A stretch of DNA of 64,000 bases from Pseudomonas saudiphocaensis (GCF_000756775.1 NZ_CCSF01000001.1:2418001-2482000); one strand, 5' to 3'. Numbered from the stretch's first letter, positions 17,783-31,800 are shown. Numbers and translations: made by a program. The notes: generated by a model from the letters alone, not told the origin.

Positions 17783-20671
17783 CGTCACTACACGTTCAGC
17801 GAAAGCGACCTCTCCATCATCCGGCAGCGGCGCGGCCCGGCCAATCGGCTGGGCTTCGCGGTGCAGCTCTGCTACCTGCGCTTTCCCGGCGTCATCCTTG
17901 GCGCTGATGAGCCACCGTTCCCGCCATTGCTGAGACTGGTCGCCAACCAGCTCAAGGTCGGCATCGAAAGCTGGGACGAGTACGGGCAGCGTGAGCAGAC
18001 CCGACGCGAGCACCTGGTCGAGCTGCAAACGGTGTTCGGCTTCCAGCCGTTCACGATTGGCCACTACCGGCAGGCTGTCCAGTTGCTGACCGAGCTGGCC
18101 ATGCAAACCGACAAGGGCATCGTGCTGGCCAGAGCCTTGATCGAGCACCTGCGGCGGCAGTCGGTCATTGTGCCCGCCCTCAACGCCGTCGAGCGGGCGA
18201 GCGCCGAAGCGATTACCCGCGCCAACCGGCGTCTCTACGACGCCTTGGCTGAGCCGCTGACGGACGTGCATCGCCGTCGCCTCGACGATCTGCTCAAGCG
18301 CCGCGACAACGGCAAGACGACGTGGCTGGCCTGGCTGCGGCAATCCCCGGTCAAACCGAACTCGCGGCACATGCTGGAACACATCGAACGCCTCAAGGCG
18401 TGGCAGGCGCTCGACCTGCCCTCCGGCATCGAGCGGCTGGTTCACCAGAACCGGCTGCTCAAGATCGCCCGCGAGGGCGGCCAGATGACGCCCGCCGACC
18501 TGGCGAAGTTCGAGCCGCAGCGGCGTTACGCGACCCTGGTGGCGCTCGCCATCGAGGGCATGGCCACCGTCACCGACGAAATCATCGACCTGCATGACCG
18601 CATCCTGGGCAAGCTGTTCAATGCCGCCAAGAACAAGCATCAGCAGCAGTTCCAGGCATCCGGCAAGGCGATCAATGCCAAGGTGCGGCTGTTCGGGCGC
18701 ATCGGCCAGGCGCTGATCGAGGCCAAGCAAGCGGGCCGCGATCCGTTCGCCGCCATCGAGGCCGTCATGTCCTGGGATGCTTTCGCCGAGAGCGTCACCG
18801 AAGCGCAGCGGCTCGCGCAACCCGAGGACTTCGATTTCCTGCACCGCATCGGCGAGAGCTACGCCACGCTGCGCCGCTACGCGCCGGAATTTCTCGACGT
18901 GCTCAAGTTGCGGGCCGCGCCCGCCGCCAAGGACGTACTCGACGCCATCGAGGTGCTGCGCAGCATGAACAGCGACAACGCCCGCAAGGTGCCCACCGAC
19001 GCGCCGACCGAGTTCATCAAGCCGCGCTGGCAGAAGCTGGTGATGACCGACACCGGCATCGACCGGCGCTACTACGAACTGTGCGCGCTGTCGGAGCTGA
19101 AGAACGCGCTGCGCTCCGGCGACATCTGGGTGCAAGGCTCGCGCCAGTTCAAGGACTTCGAGGACTACCTGGTGCCGCCCGCGAAATTCGCCAGCCTCAA
19201 GCAGGCCAGCGAATTGCCGCTGGCCGTGGCCACCGATTGCGACCAGTACCTGCATGACCGGCTGACGCTGCTGGAAACGCAGCTCGCCACCGTCAACCGC
19301 ATGGCGCTGGCCAACGAGCTGCCGGACGCCATCATCACGGAGTCGGGCCTGAAGATCACGCCGCTCGATGCGGCGGTGCCCGATACCGCACAGGCCCTGA
19401 TCGACCAGACGGCGATGATCCTACCGCACGTCAAGATCACCGAATTGCTGCTGGAGGTAGACGAATGGACGGGCTTCACCCGGCACTTCGCCCACCTGAA
19501 GTCAGGCGACCTGGCCAAGGACAAAAACCTGTTGCTGACCACGATCCTCGCCGACGCGATCAACCTGGGCCTGACCAAGATGGCGGAATCGTGCCCCGGC
19601 ACGACCTACGCCAAGCTGGCCTGGCTGCAAGCCTGGCACATCCGCGACGAAACCTACGGGGCGGCACTGGCCGAGCTGGTCAACGCGCAGTTCCGACATC
19701 CCTTCGCCGAGCATTGGGGCGACGGCACCACGTCATCGTCGGACGGCCAGAACTTCCGCACCGGCAGCAAGGCCGAGAGCACCGGCCACATCAATCCGAA
19801 ATACGGCAGCAGCCCAGGGCGGACGTTCTACACCCATATCTCCGACCAGTACGCGCCGTTCCACACCAAGGTCGTGAACGTCGGCGTGCGCGACTCGACC
19901 TACGTGCTCGACGGCCTGCTGTATCACGAATCCGACCTGCGGATCGAGGAGCACTACACCGACACGGCAGGGTTCACGGACCACGTCTTCGCGTTGATGC
20001 ACCTGCTGGGCTTCCGCTTCGCCCCGCGCATTCGTGACCTGGGCGACACCAAGCTCTACATCCCGAAGGGCGATGCCACCTACGAGGCGTTGAAACCGAT
20101 GATCGGCGGCACGCTCAACATCAAGCACGTCCGCGCCCATTGGGATGAAATCCTGCGGATGGCCACCTCGATCAAGCAGGGCACGGCGACGGCCTCGCTG
20201 ATGCTCAGGAAGCTTGGCAGCTACCCGCGCCAGAACGGCCTGGCCGTCGCCCTGCGTGAGCTGGGACGCATCGAGCGCACACTGTTCATCCTGGACTGGC
20301 TGCAAAGCGTCGAGCTGCGCCGCCGCGTGCATGCCGGGCTGAACAAAGGCGAGGCGCGCAACGCGCTGGCCCGCGCCGTGTTCTTCAACCGCCTGGGGGA
20401 AATCCGCGACCGCAGCTTCGAGCAGCAGCGCTACCGGGCCAGCGGCCTCAACCTGGTGACGGCGGCCATCGTGCTATGGAACACGGTCTATCTGGAGCGG
20501 GCCGCGAACGCCTTGCGTGGCCACGGTCAAGCCGTCGATGACGGCCTGTTGCAGTACCTGTCGCCGCTCGGCTGGGAGCACATCAACCTGACCGGCGATT
20601 ACCTCTGGCGCAGCAGCGCCAAGATCGGCGCGGGCAAGTTCAGGCCGCTACGGCCGCTGCAACCGGCTTAG
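17783..20671 (+). pseudogene. tnpA: Tn21-type transposase TnpA lacking its first 26 codons
   Basis: The frame runs without interruption for 962 residues from [18 protein letters not shown] to the stop at 20669-20671. Tn21-subgroup TnpA is 988 residues and RHYTFSES starts at residue 27, so exactly the first 26 codons are lost at the IS6100 right end. DDE-region motifs of Tn3-family transposases are present ([35 protein letters not shown]-like block, [10 protein letters not shown]-like end as [13 protein letters not shown]). Without a start codon and promoter the gene is probably inactive, although internal starts exist. It reaches to its terminal inverted repeat, as in Tn21. Confidence 0.93.
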
Positions 20672-20704
20672 CGTGCTTTATTTTCCGTTTTCTGAGACGA
20701 CCCC
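20667..20704 (-). repeat. 38-bp terminal inverted repeat of a Tn21-subgroup transposon
   Basis: Read inward it starts GGGGTCGTCTCAGAAAACGG and ends ...GCTAAG, the full Tn21-type 38-bp IR, overlapping the tnpA stop codon as in Tn21. Just outside are bases TGAAG (20705-20709), half of a possible 5-bp target duplication. No matching IR or TGAAG junction was found at the left side of the element. Confidence 0.93.
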
Positions 20705-21017
20705 TGAAGGCGGCCTTTCCCTTCATGTGCGCGACATGTCGGACTTGGTAAATAGCAAGATTTTCGCGACTGACTTATCTTCGGTCGTGTTCGATCAACG
20801 AAGCGGTCATCTACTCCTACTCAGCGACGAGTCGAAGCTGCTGATTGAAATGACGGATGTGGGGAAAGTCGTGAGTTTTCGCTCCTTGGCCACCGGTTTT
20901 GCTGGGTTGCAGAAAGGTATTCCCCAGGCAGAGGGTGTAACGACCGACACGGACGGCTATTTATACATCGTCAGCGAACCAAATCTGTTTTACCGATTCA
21001 CACGGGCGCAAGATTGA
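20705..21017 (+). pseudogene. SdiA-regulated (YjiK-like) beta-propeller protein, 3' fragment
   Basis: The frame after the transposon end reads GLSLHVRDMSDLVNSKIF, then VVFDQRSGHLLLLSDESKLL and GIPQAEGVTTDTDGYLYIVS with the ending EPNLFYRF. These are the C-terminal repeats of the SdiA-regulated family of exported proteins. The 5' part is absent, cut off by the Tn21-type inverted repeat, so this marks the target gene of the insertion. An in-frame GTG inside the IR (20673) gives only an accidental start. The other half of the gene is not in the window. Confidence 0.78.
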
Positions 21018-21180
21018 CTTATAGGAGTAACTCCTCATCGCTGGGCGTTTCTCAACGCTCTTACAAGCTGACAGATTCTATGATTTACAATGGAAGGCAA
21101 ATCTACCGTTTGGTGGGATTTGATCTGACCTTCGCTTTGGCCGATATCATCCATTGCAAAAACTCGTATCAGCCACTCGC

Positions 21181-21849
21181 CTAGTTGCACCGCACCACCC
21201 ACAACTGATCCAGCTTGGTCGTGAAACTTTGGCTCATCATCTCCCGTCGCGTGCTCCAGTCCGGCGCGGTGGTTACGCGGCCGGGCCGGAGGGTGTTGCG
21301 GCCCCACTTGGCGTTGATTGCATCGAGCACGCCCATAACCCGCTCCGACGCAGCGGACTGGGTTTGAGCGAATAGATCGTCGGTGTACTCGCCACGCTGG
21401 CACAGATCCATTAGCAGGACCTCGGCCTTGCTGAACGAAAAGCCCTCGCGATAGATGTGCTCCAAACCGGCGATCGCCGCCCGGGTGATGTATCGGGTGT
21501 CGTCGGTGGGATACGGCAGCTCACACACCACGCCTTTTGCGAACTTGGGCTCGTCGGGATTGAACATGCCGGTACGGATGCTGATTCGGACACGCTTGCA
21601 CAGTGACTGCTGTGCCCTCAGCTTCTCGCTGGCCCGGGCGGCGTACGCCGCCACTGCCTCCTTGATCGGCTCCAGCTCGCGCAAGCGCTTGCCGAACATC
21701 CGCGAGCAGCAGATTTCTTGTTTGGGTGACGCGACCCCGGACTGATTCTCCAGCTTGCCTTTGACCTGGAGCAGCTTCGAACCCATTAAGGCTGGCCTGT
21801 ATCGCTCCGCAAGGTCTCGCCACACCACTACGTGGACCATGCCGAACTC
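21181..21849 (-). pseudogene. Chimeric remnant: dnaE2 segment fused in frame to the 3' half of umuC
   Basis: From the ATG at 21840 the frame codes for 219 residues. The first 35 (VHVVVWRDLAERYRPALMGS, then LLQVKGKLENQSGV) match the OB-fold region of error-prone DNA polymerase DnaE2/ImuC. Homology starts three codons upstream (EFG) and is cut by a TAA. From VASPKQEICCSRMFG to the end the sequence is the C-terminal half of a Y-family UmuC. It is clearly related to, but not identical with, the full umuC at 28.35-29.6 kb. The palm and fingers of both polymerases are missing, so no polymerase activity is expected. The UmuC little-finger part is uninterrupted. Confidence 0.75.
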
Positions 21850-22031
21850 TTATGTCTGGGAGAATTTCCAGGTGGCAGCCAATGGAAATGGTGGATTACC
21901 CAGCCGCCAGGCGCTGCCCGCTTTTTGGCGTAGATTCGACTTATCACTAGCGTCCGCTATTGGCCGAAAGCGGTCGTCTAGTACTGTAACTCCTCGTACT
22001 GGCCGGTAGCGTATCAAGTGGCATCGTTCAG

Positions 22032-22223
22032 CTAACGAAGCGTTCCGAGTCGACCCCGAACCAGAAACGGCATGAGATTTACCGGGGTGACGCCAGCCGG
22101 GGCATGCCAGCGAATATCGCCGAAGGGGTCAAAAGGAGCTAAGACGATTTGGTCACTAAGTGCAGGATATATCGGATTGCCATCTTGAGTAGCTAATACA
22201 TGTTTGTTTGGTCGCTTGTTCAT
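22032..22223 (-). CDS. Small hypothetical protein or remnant
   Basis: 63 residues (MNKRPNKHVLATQDGN ... FLVRGRLGTLR). I do not recognise a family. There is no clear ribosome-binding site and the surrounding sequence is a patchwork of remnants, so this may be a gene fragment. The remaining bases from 21850 to 22031 hold nothing I can identify. Confidence 0.25.
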   Translation of the reverse strand: MNKRPNKHVLATQDGNPIYPALSDQIVLAPFDPFGDIRWHAPAGVTPVNLMPFLVRGRLGTLR

Positions 22224-22269
22224 ATAAATGATTCATCTATATAGAGGCGACCAAGACTTAGTGGTAACG

Positions 22270-22668
22270 CTAACCGCCACACTGGTTATCGTCGAAATAG
22301 ACAAAGGCCAACTTGTTGCCGTCAGGATCACGAACATAGGCTGCGTAGAATCCCGTTCCGTACTCAGGTCTGGGGCCAGGAGAGCCTTCGTCAGTACCTC
22401 CGTTCTCAAGCGCGAGTTCAAAGAGTCGCCCTATTAGCGCTGGGCTCTCCGTGAGTAACGCCGTCATGGTTCCATTGCCGGGGCGTGCTTCCTCTTGGTT
22501 ATAAGGAAGACAAGCGTGAAAGGTGGGGGTCCGGTTGCCCGGAACTCCCCAAGCAACCGATCGCTCGTCCCTCCACGAAATTTCCAACCCCATTGCTGAG
22601 AATATAGGTTCGTAGAAACGCGCTGAACGGTTCAGATCGGTCGTTCCGACCATTGTATATGCAATCAT
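22270..22668 (-). CDS. VOC (glyoxalase/bleomycin-resistance) family protein
   Basis: 132 residues from the ATG at 22668, preceded by GGGAGG; the frame is open further upstream. The single VOC domain is recognised from MVGTTDLNRSARFYEPIF, WGVPGNRTPTF and the closing AAYVRDPDGNKLAFVYF. The fold binds a metal or small ligand, and members are dioxygenases, glyoxalases or drug-binding proteins. Substrate unknown. It stands alone between the umuC remnant and the ptx operon. Confidence 0.8.
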   Translation of the reverse strand: MIAYTMVGTTDLNRSARFYEPIFSAMGLEISWRDERSVAWGVPGNRTPTFHACLPYNQEEARPGNGTMTALLTESPALIGRLFELALENGGTDEGSPGPRPEYGTGFYAAYVRDPDGNKLAFVYFDDNQCGG

Positions 22669-23247
22669 CCTTCCCTCCCAATCTCGCTGAAAAAAGGAGT
22701 AATAACCGAAGTGTAAAAAGCGCTGGTCATATGACATTTAGCCGAAGGCGTTCTCTTCAAGGCATCGAAGCAGATACCGCGCATGATCAGTCTACTGAGG
22801 AAACATCATTCAAGACTAGCGCGGCGTTGCTAGAAGAATAAGCGGCTTGCGCTAGCATTAAGCTGGGCGCGACAACAGACATCTAGTTGGGCGGCACCTG
22901 AAGGTTTCGACCAGCCACATAACGGCCTGGGTCAATCGACGGGCAAGAGTAGAATGTCTCCTATAGTCCGCTAGTGTGCGCTCTCTTGCTTGGATGGCAT
23001 TACGTTCTGGCCCAACGTTACTGTAGCGAATCCGCAGCAGTATCAATCAAAGCCTCCTGTATCCCGCGTGAAGAAAGACGCTACGTTGCGCCCGTTCTTC
23101 CACGGCTTCGCTTGCCGCCCCGCTACGGCAGATTCGAAGCATTCATCGAAATGTCATCATTTAGAAGCAGTGCGTTAACAAGGAATTTCTACCCTTTGCA
23201 TCGCGAACCGCAATTGTGCGGCCAGCAATATTGCGAAAGGTGATCAA
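22669..23247. other. Intergenic region upstream of the ptx operon
   Basis: 579 bases without a supportable gene; frames of about 60-90 codons lack family resemblance and good start sites. The right part (after about 22980) probably holds the ptx promoter. A candidate Pho box is marked separately, and a ribosome-binding site (AAGGTGA) lies just before ptxA. Confidence 0.45.
23141..23158 (+). promoter_or_regulatory. Candidate Pho box upstream of ptxA
   Basis: Two 7-bp direct repeats, ATTCATC and TGTCATC, separated by the A-rich spacer GAAA: the 7-4-7 layout of PhoB sites (consensus CTGTCAT). The second half fits well and the first is degenerate. ptx expression in P. stutzeri is known to depend on phosphate starvation through PhoB, so the position 90 bp upstream of ptxA is reasonable. 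Confidence 0.4.
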
Positions 23248-27860
<4,613 letters not shown>

Positions 27861-27881
27861 CGCGCTCCCACGCCTCGCAAA

Positions 27882-27901
27882 TACTGTTTATACATCCAGT
27901 A
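27882..27901. promoter_or_regulatory. LexA (SOS) box upstream of umuD
   Basis: TACTGTTTATACATCCAGTA: CTG-N10-CAG with symmetric flanking bases, only 15 bp before the umuD start. This predicts DNA-damage induction of umuDC. Confidence 0.9.
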
Positions 27902-27916
27902 TTCGAGATAGCTTTC

Positions 27917-28354
27917 GTGGACAGCATTTCAATCCTCGGCCCCGTCGCGCCGTCTCCGACGGCCATCCCGTTTTTTCTGCCTACGGTGCCCGCTGGGTTT
28001 CCCAGTCCTGCCCAGGACCACCTGGAGCAGCGCATCTCGCTCGACGAGCTTTTCAAACTGCATCGTCCACAGATTTATCTCGCTCAGGTTTCCGGTCATA
28101 GCCTGACGGGGCTGGGCATTCTCGACGGCGACTTTGTGCTGATCGACAAGGCGCTGCAACCGCGCCGCGAGGACGTGGTAATTGCGTGCTTAAACGGCGA
28201 GTCACTGATCAAGATTTTCGACATTGAGCAGCAGCAGGTGGTGTTGCGCTCGGCCAACCCGGCCTACCCGCCGCGTTATGTACTTGAGGGTGAAGAACTT
28301 CAGATTTGGGGCGTATATGTCGGCTTATGCCGCCAGGGGCGCAATTGTGGCTGA
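27917..28354 (+). CDS. umuD: UmuD/RulA-type translesion-synthesis protein
   Basis: 145 residues from the GTG at 27917, chosen because it fits the family length and follows the LexA box; the frame is open 20 codons upstream. The self-cleavage site is an Ala-Gly pair (VPAGFPSPAQD) near residue 29. The catalytic Ser is in VSGHSLTGLGILDGD, where the family usually has GDSM, and the Lys is in NGESLIKIF. RecA-stimulated cleavage would yield UmuD', which partners UmuC in error-prone bypass. Closest in type to rulA/mucA of Pseudomonas plasmids and islands. Confidence 0.9.
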   Translation: MDSISILGPVAPSPTAIPFFLPTVPAGFPSPAQDHLEQRISLDELFKLHRPQIYLAQVSGHSLTGLGILDGDFVLIDKALQPRREDVVIACLNGESLIKIFDIEQQQVVLRSANPAYPPRYVLEGEELQIWGVYVGLCRQGRNCG

Positions 28355-29624
28355 GCACGTTTTCGCGCTGATTGACTGCAACAGTTTCTACTGCAGCTGC
28401 GAGCGGTTGTTCCGTCCCGATCTGATTCGCACCCCCATTGTGGTGCTCTCTAACAACGATGGCTGCGTGATTAGCCGCACGCCGGAAGCCAAGGCGCTCG
28501 GGATCAAGATGGGTGAGCCGTGGTTTCAGATTCGCCGGCGCTTTGAGGCAGCCGGGGGCGTGGCGTTCAGCTCCAACTACGCGCTGTACGGCGACATCAG
28601 CGAACGCGTGATGACCGTCATCGAGGGCCTGGTTCCGCAACTGGAGGTCTACAGCATCGACGAGGCCTTCGCGGACCTCACGGGCATCCAAACGGATCTG
28701 GTGCGCATGGGCCGAGAGATCCGCGCTCAAGTGCTCGCCGCCACGGGTATCCCCACAGGGGTCGGCATAGCGCCGACCAAAACGCTGGCCAAGCTCGCCA
28801 ACTTCGCCGCAAAACGCTGGCAGAAGCAGACCGGGGGTGTAGTGGATATCACTGACCCGCAGCGCCGGGACAAGCTGCTGAAGGCTGTGGCCGTCAATGA
28901 AGTCTGGGGAGTCGGTCGGCGGCTCACCGAGCGACTCGGCGAGATGGGTATACGCACGGCCTGGCAACTGGCCGAGGCGGATGCCTGGACCCTGCGGAAA
29001 AAATTCAGTGTGGTCTTGGAGAAAACCGCACGCGAGCTTCGCGGGACGCCCTGCCTAGAGCTGGACAGCGTGGCACCGCCCAAGCAGGAGATCTGCTGCA
29101 GCCGCATGTTTGGGCAACGTCTGCACGACTTAGCGCCCATCCGCGAGGCGGTCGCCAGCTACGCCGCTCGGGCCAGCGAGAAGCTGCGCGCTCAGGGCTC
29201 GGTGTGCAAGCGGGTTCGGGTCAGCATCCGCACCGGCATGTTCAACCCGGACGAACCCAAATTCGCCAAGGGCATGCTGTGCGAGCTGCCCTACCCCACC
29301 GACGACACCCGGCTGATCACCCAGGCCGCACTCACCGGCCTCGACGAGTTGTATCGCCCAGGTTTTGCGTTTTCGAAAGCCGAGGTGCTGCTGATGGAGC
29401 TCTGCGGGCGAGGCGAATTCACAGACGATCTATTCGCACCCATTCAGCCGGCGCACTCGCAGCGCGTCATGGCCGTGCTGGATTCGATCAATGCCAAGTG
29501 GGGACGCGGTACGTTGCGGCCCGGCGTGGTACCGGCGACGCCGGTCTGGAGCATGCGTCGCGACCTGATGAGCCAGAGCTTCACGACGCGGGTGGATCAA
29601 CTATGGAAGGTTTCCGCGCGGTAA
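28350..29624 (+). CDS. umuC: Y-family DNA polymerase UmuC/RulB (Pol V catalytic subunit)
   Basis: 424 residues from the GTG at 28350, overlapping the umuD stop; upstream in-frame ATGs exist but the family begins AEHVFALIDCNSFYCSCERLF. Catalytic residues: Asp in ALIDCN, and Asp-Glu in YSIDEAFADL. Thumb/HhH (NEVWGVGRRLTERLGEMG) and little-finger domain (KQEICCSRMFGQRL) follow. The gene is intact. rulB-like genes are known insertion targets for mobile elements, but this copy is not interrupted. Confidence 0.95.
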   Translation, partial: AEHVFALIDCNSFYCSCERLFRPDLIRTPIVVLSNNDGCVISRTPEAKALGIKMGEPWFQIRRRFEAAGGVAFSSNYALYGDISERVMTVIEGLVPQLEVYSIDEAFADLTGIQTDLVRMGREIRAQVLAATGIPTGVGIAPTKTLAKLANFAAKRWQKQTGGVVDITDPQRRDKLLKAVAVNEVWGVGRRLTERLGEMGIRTAWQLAEADAWTLRKKFSVVLEKTARELRGTPCLELDSVAPPKQEICCSRMFGQRLHDLAPIREAVASYAARASEKLRAQGSVCKRVRVSIRTGMFNPDEPKFAKGMLCELPYPTDDTRLITQAALTGLDELYRPGFAFSKAEVLLMELCGRGEFTDDLFAPIQPAHSQRVMAVLDSINAKWGRGTLRPGVVPATPVWSMRRDLMSQSFTTRVDQLWKVSAR

Positions 29625-29791
29625 CCGCCGCAGCTATACCGCTTCTCCTGGAAGGGAAAAGGCCTTGAGCAGCAGAGGCGCGGCCAAGAGATACTCCTAG
29701 TGGCGCACCGGCCCGCTTGCAGTCCGTCACCATTCGAGCACGCCAAATCCCTACCAGGAGCAGTGGCGAGTCCGGCCTATCACCGCATTCT

Positions 29792-30157
29792 TCAGCTGAC
29801 GGACATCGACAGCCGTTGTTGCTCGAACGTGATCCGGTTCATCAGGCAGTATTCGACCGGGTAGCCCTGTTGGTGCTTGTCACGCAACAAGTTGCTTCCC
29901 ACGAAATAACACGTGCTCACATAAAACCTCAGACCGCCCGAGGGGTACTTGTCGCTCAGCAGGTGCGCCGTCTCTCCCTGGATCGAAAACCCGCATATCT
30001 CCGACCACAGAAAACTCACGCCACCGCACTCCAACCCCGCGTCCGTAACCGTCAGGATTTCCTGCGTCTGCGTCCCACCAACCGGCTGAGCGAAAAACCG
30101 ACCGTTGCGAAGAATCGGCGGAAAATACTCACCGGGAAAAACCTCTTTGAACACCAA
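29792..30157 (-). CDS. Hypothetical protein
   Basis: 121 residues, soluble, no signal peptide. A beta-rich pattern (EILTVTDAGLECGGVSFLWSE, LRFYVSTCYFVGSNLL) would suit a small PH-like or SH3-like fold, but I recognise no family. It is convergent with umuC. The start at 30157 lies within a weakly characterised spacer, and a 23-base repeat is found shortly downstream at about 29638. Confidence 0.5.
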   Translation of the reverse strand: MVFKEVFPGEYFPPILRNGRFFAQPVGGTQTQEILTVTDAGLECGGVSFLWSEICGFSIQGETAHLLSDKYPSGGLRFYVSTCYFVGSNLLRDKHQQGYPVEYCLMNRITFEQQRLSMSVS

Positions 30158-30384
30158 ATCATCGTCCTCGCTTGCCGAGCACGCAGGTCAGGCCTGTGAG
30201 CACGTATTGATAATACCTGCACCGCTAATGCCGCTGTGCAAAAAGCTCGTCCAACATGGCGGCACCCGAAACCCACTTATGATGCCGCCGGTACCGACAA
30301 GGTGCGACCTGCAGCCGGACACATCGAGTTGGGTTTCCATAAAGTCGGGAGATGCTGAAGGCACCTACATTCAAGGAGCCCGTC

Positions 30385-30840
30385 ATGAATCTGATCCAAA
30401 ACATCGCCCAACTGCTGACCCTCTTCTGCAAGCCCGCCAGCACGGCGTACACCACCATCATTTATCCCAGCCAGGGAAAGGCGGTCGTGGTGCATGACGG
30501 CCTCGGCATTCGCCATGAGCGCCCTTGGTATCAGGTCCCCTGGCTGGACGAGGACACGAGTGAGACCTTCGATAGTCTGCTGCACGCTCACACCAACTGG
30601 GCTGACTCATTCGATCCGGTTCAGCCGATCCAGACCGAGGAAATTTCCTCGATTTTCTCCGCCCCCTTCGAGCCAATGGAAACCTGCTGGGTCAATCCGG
30701 CCAACGGCATGCCCATGCTCGACAGCTGTTTCGATGCCATGGGGAACGCGTTCGGCACGGACATGCTGAGCGATAGCCTGTCGTTTGATCACGGCATAAG
30801 CAGTTTCGAAAGCAGCTTTTCGTCGTTCGGTTTCGATTGA
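30385..30840 (+). CDS. Hypothetical acidic protein with duplicated leader
   Basis: 151 residues from the ATG at 30385, preceded by AAGGAG at 8-bp spacing. A hydrophobic N-terminal stretch (NLIQNIAQLLTLFC) is followed by an acidic, Ser/Phe-rich chain; the C-terminus is strikingly repetitive (SFDHGISSFESSFSSFGFD). No known family. The leader upstream (GGCACCTAC, six bases, AAGGAGCCC) recurs in front of a truncated ORF at 34240. It is the first of three co-directional small genes (30385, 30874, 31393). Confidence 0.6.
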   Translation: MNLIQNIAQLLTLFCKPASTAYTTIIYPSQGKAVVVHDGLGIRHERPWYQVPWLDEDTSETFDSLLHAHTNWADSFDPVQPIQTEEISSIFSAPFEPMETCWVNPANGMPMLDSCFDAMGNAFGTDMLSDSLSFDHGISSFESSFSSFGFD

Positions 30841-30873
30841 ACGCAGACGCCACAGCCCCGGAGGAAATTGATC

Positions 30874-31266
30874 ATGTCGCCACTTTCGCTGCTCGTCAGC
30901 TTCATCCTTGTCTTCGCCATAGGCATCTCCTGGCTGGCCTTGGCGGTAGACGCCCGCATGGCGCGGGGCCGGTTGATTCGGCAGATCCCCTTACCGCTGG
31001 ACCACCATCGCCGATCACCGCGCGGGCTCCGGCCAGTGATGGCAATGACAGGCAGTTTGCTCGTGCTGCTTGCCGGTATCGGGGCAGCCATCCTAGGCCG
31101 ACTCGCCACCATGCAGCCGGCGGAAGCAGCGGCGGTATTCATCGCTTATCCGCTGTTGAAAAACCTCTGGGGCCAGATCATGGGCGCCGGCCCCATCGTC
31201 TGCGTCGTACTGGCCGTACCGGGAACGTACTGCATCCGCGTCGGCATCGGCAGCGACAAAGGTTGA
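30874..31266 (+). CDS. Small integral membrane protein, unknown
   Basis: 130 residues from the ATG at 30874 with the ribosome-binding site CGGAGGAAA. Two clear membrane helices (about 4-22 and 56-78, the second MTGSLLVLLAGIGAAIL) and a third weaker hydrophobic segment near 105-122 (GPIVCVVLAVPGTYCI). A basic loop separates the first two. No family recognised. It lies 33 bp after the preceding gene and probably shares its operon. Confidence 0.6.
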   Translation: MSPLSLLVSFILVFAIGISWLALAVDARMARGRLIRQIPLPLDHHRRSPRGLRPVMAMTGSLLVLLAGIGAAILGRLATMQPAEAAAVFIAYPLLKNLWGQIMGAGPIVCVVLAVPGTYCIRVGIGSDKG

Positions 31267-31392
31267 TGCCACCGTTGCCGTGTGGCCGCCACTGCGGCAA
31301 CGGGATCGTACATTAGCGGACTCTGGTAGTCGGACGGCACCATCGCGTTGCCATCGGACATCCACTACGGCAACGGACCAATAGGAAAAGCC

Positions 31393-31578
31393 ATGGATAC
31401 AACGACTTACACGATCCTCTTTTTCATCGGCCTGACGCTGGCGGTGATTGCGGTTGCCACGGTGATTGGCCTGATAGTGGCGCAGAGTGCGGACGGCAAG
31501 AGTGCAATGAGGCGTTCTGATGGTGCGCCTGCCCACGGCGGGCGCTCTGTCCAGGACGACGATCCGAATCGATCTTGA
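31393..31578 (+). CDS. Single-span membrane peptide, unknown
   Basis: 61 residues from the ATG at 31393, preceded by ATAGGAAAAG. One membrane helix (ILFFIGLTLAVIAVATVIGL) near residues 8-29, then a charged, Asp/Arg-rich cytoplasmic tail (SVQDDDPNRS). Third of the small co-directional genes. No family recognised. Confidence 0.5.
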   Translation: MDTTTYTILFFIGLTLAVIAVATVIGLIVAQSADGKSAMRRSDGAPAHGGRSVQDDDPNRS

Positions 31579-31800
31579 AGCGCAGCGACCCGCCCTGCTG
31601 CCAACGGCCTCCTCCTGGCGCATGCCACGTGTAGATGTTCCAGAGCTTCCCGGAGGGTGAGTACCGAAGGTGCACACCGGAAGCCGCCCTCGAACGCATT
31701 GAGTACCGCTTCTCCTGGAAGGGAAAGCGCCTGACGAACGACGACGGACTTCCGGAAGCACTCGAAAACGGCACTCAGATTGGTACAACGATTTTGAAAA

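Noticed and set aside
17747-19255. 502-codon minus-strand frame
   Set aside because: Lies antisense to the clearly conserved transposase tnpA; composition (Leu/Gln/Gly/Val-rich) is typical of a shadow frame in GC-rich DNA.
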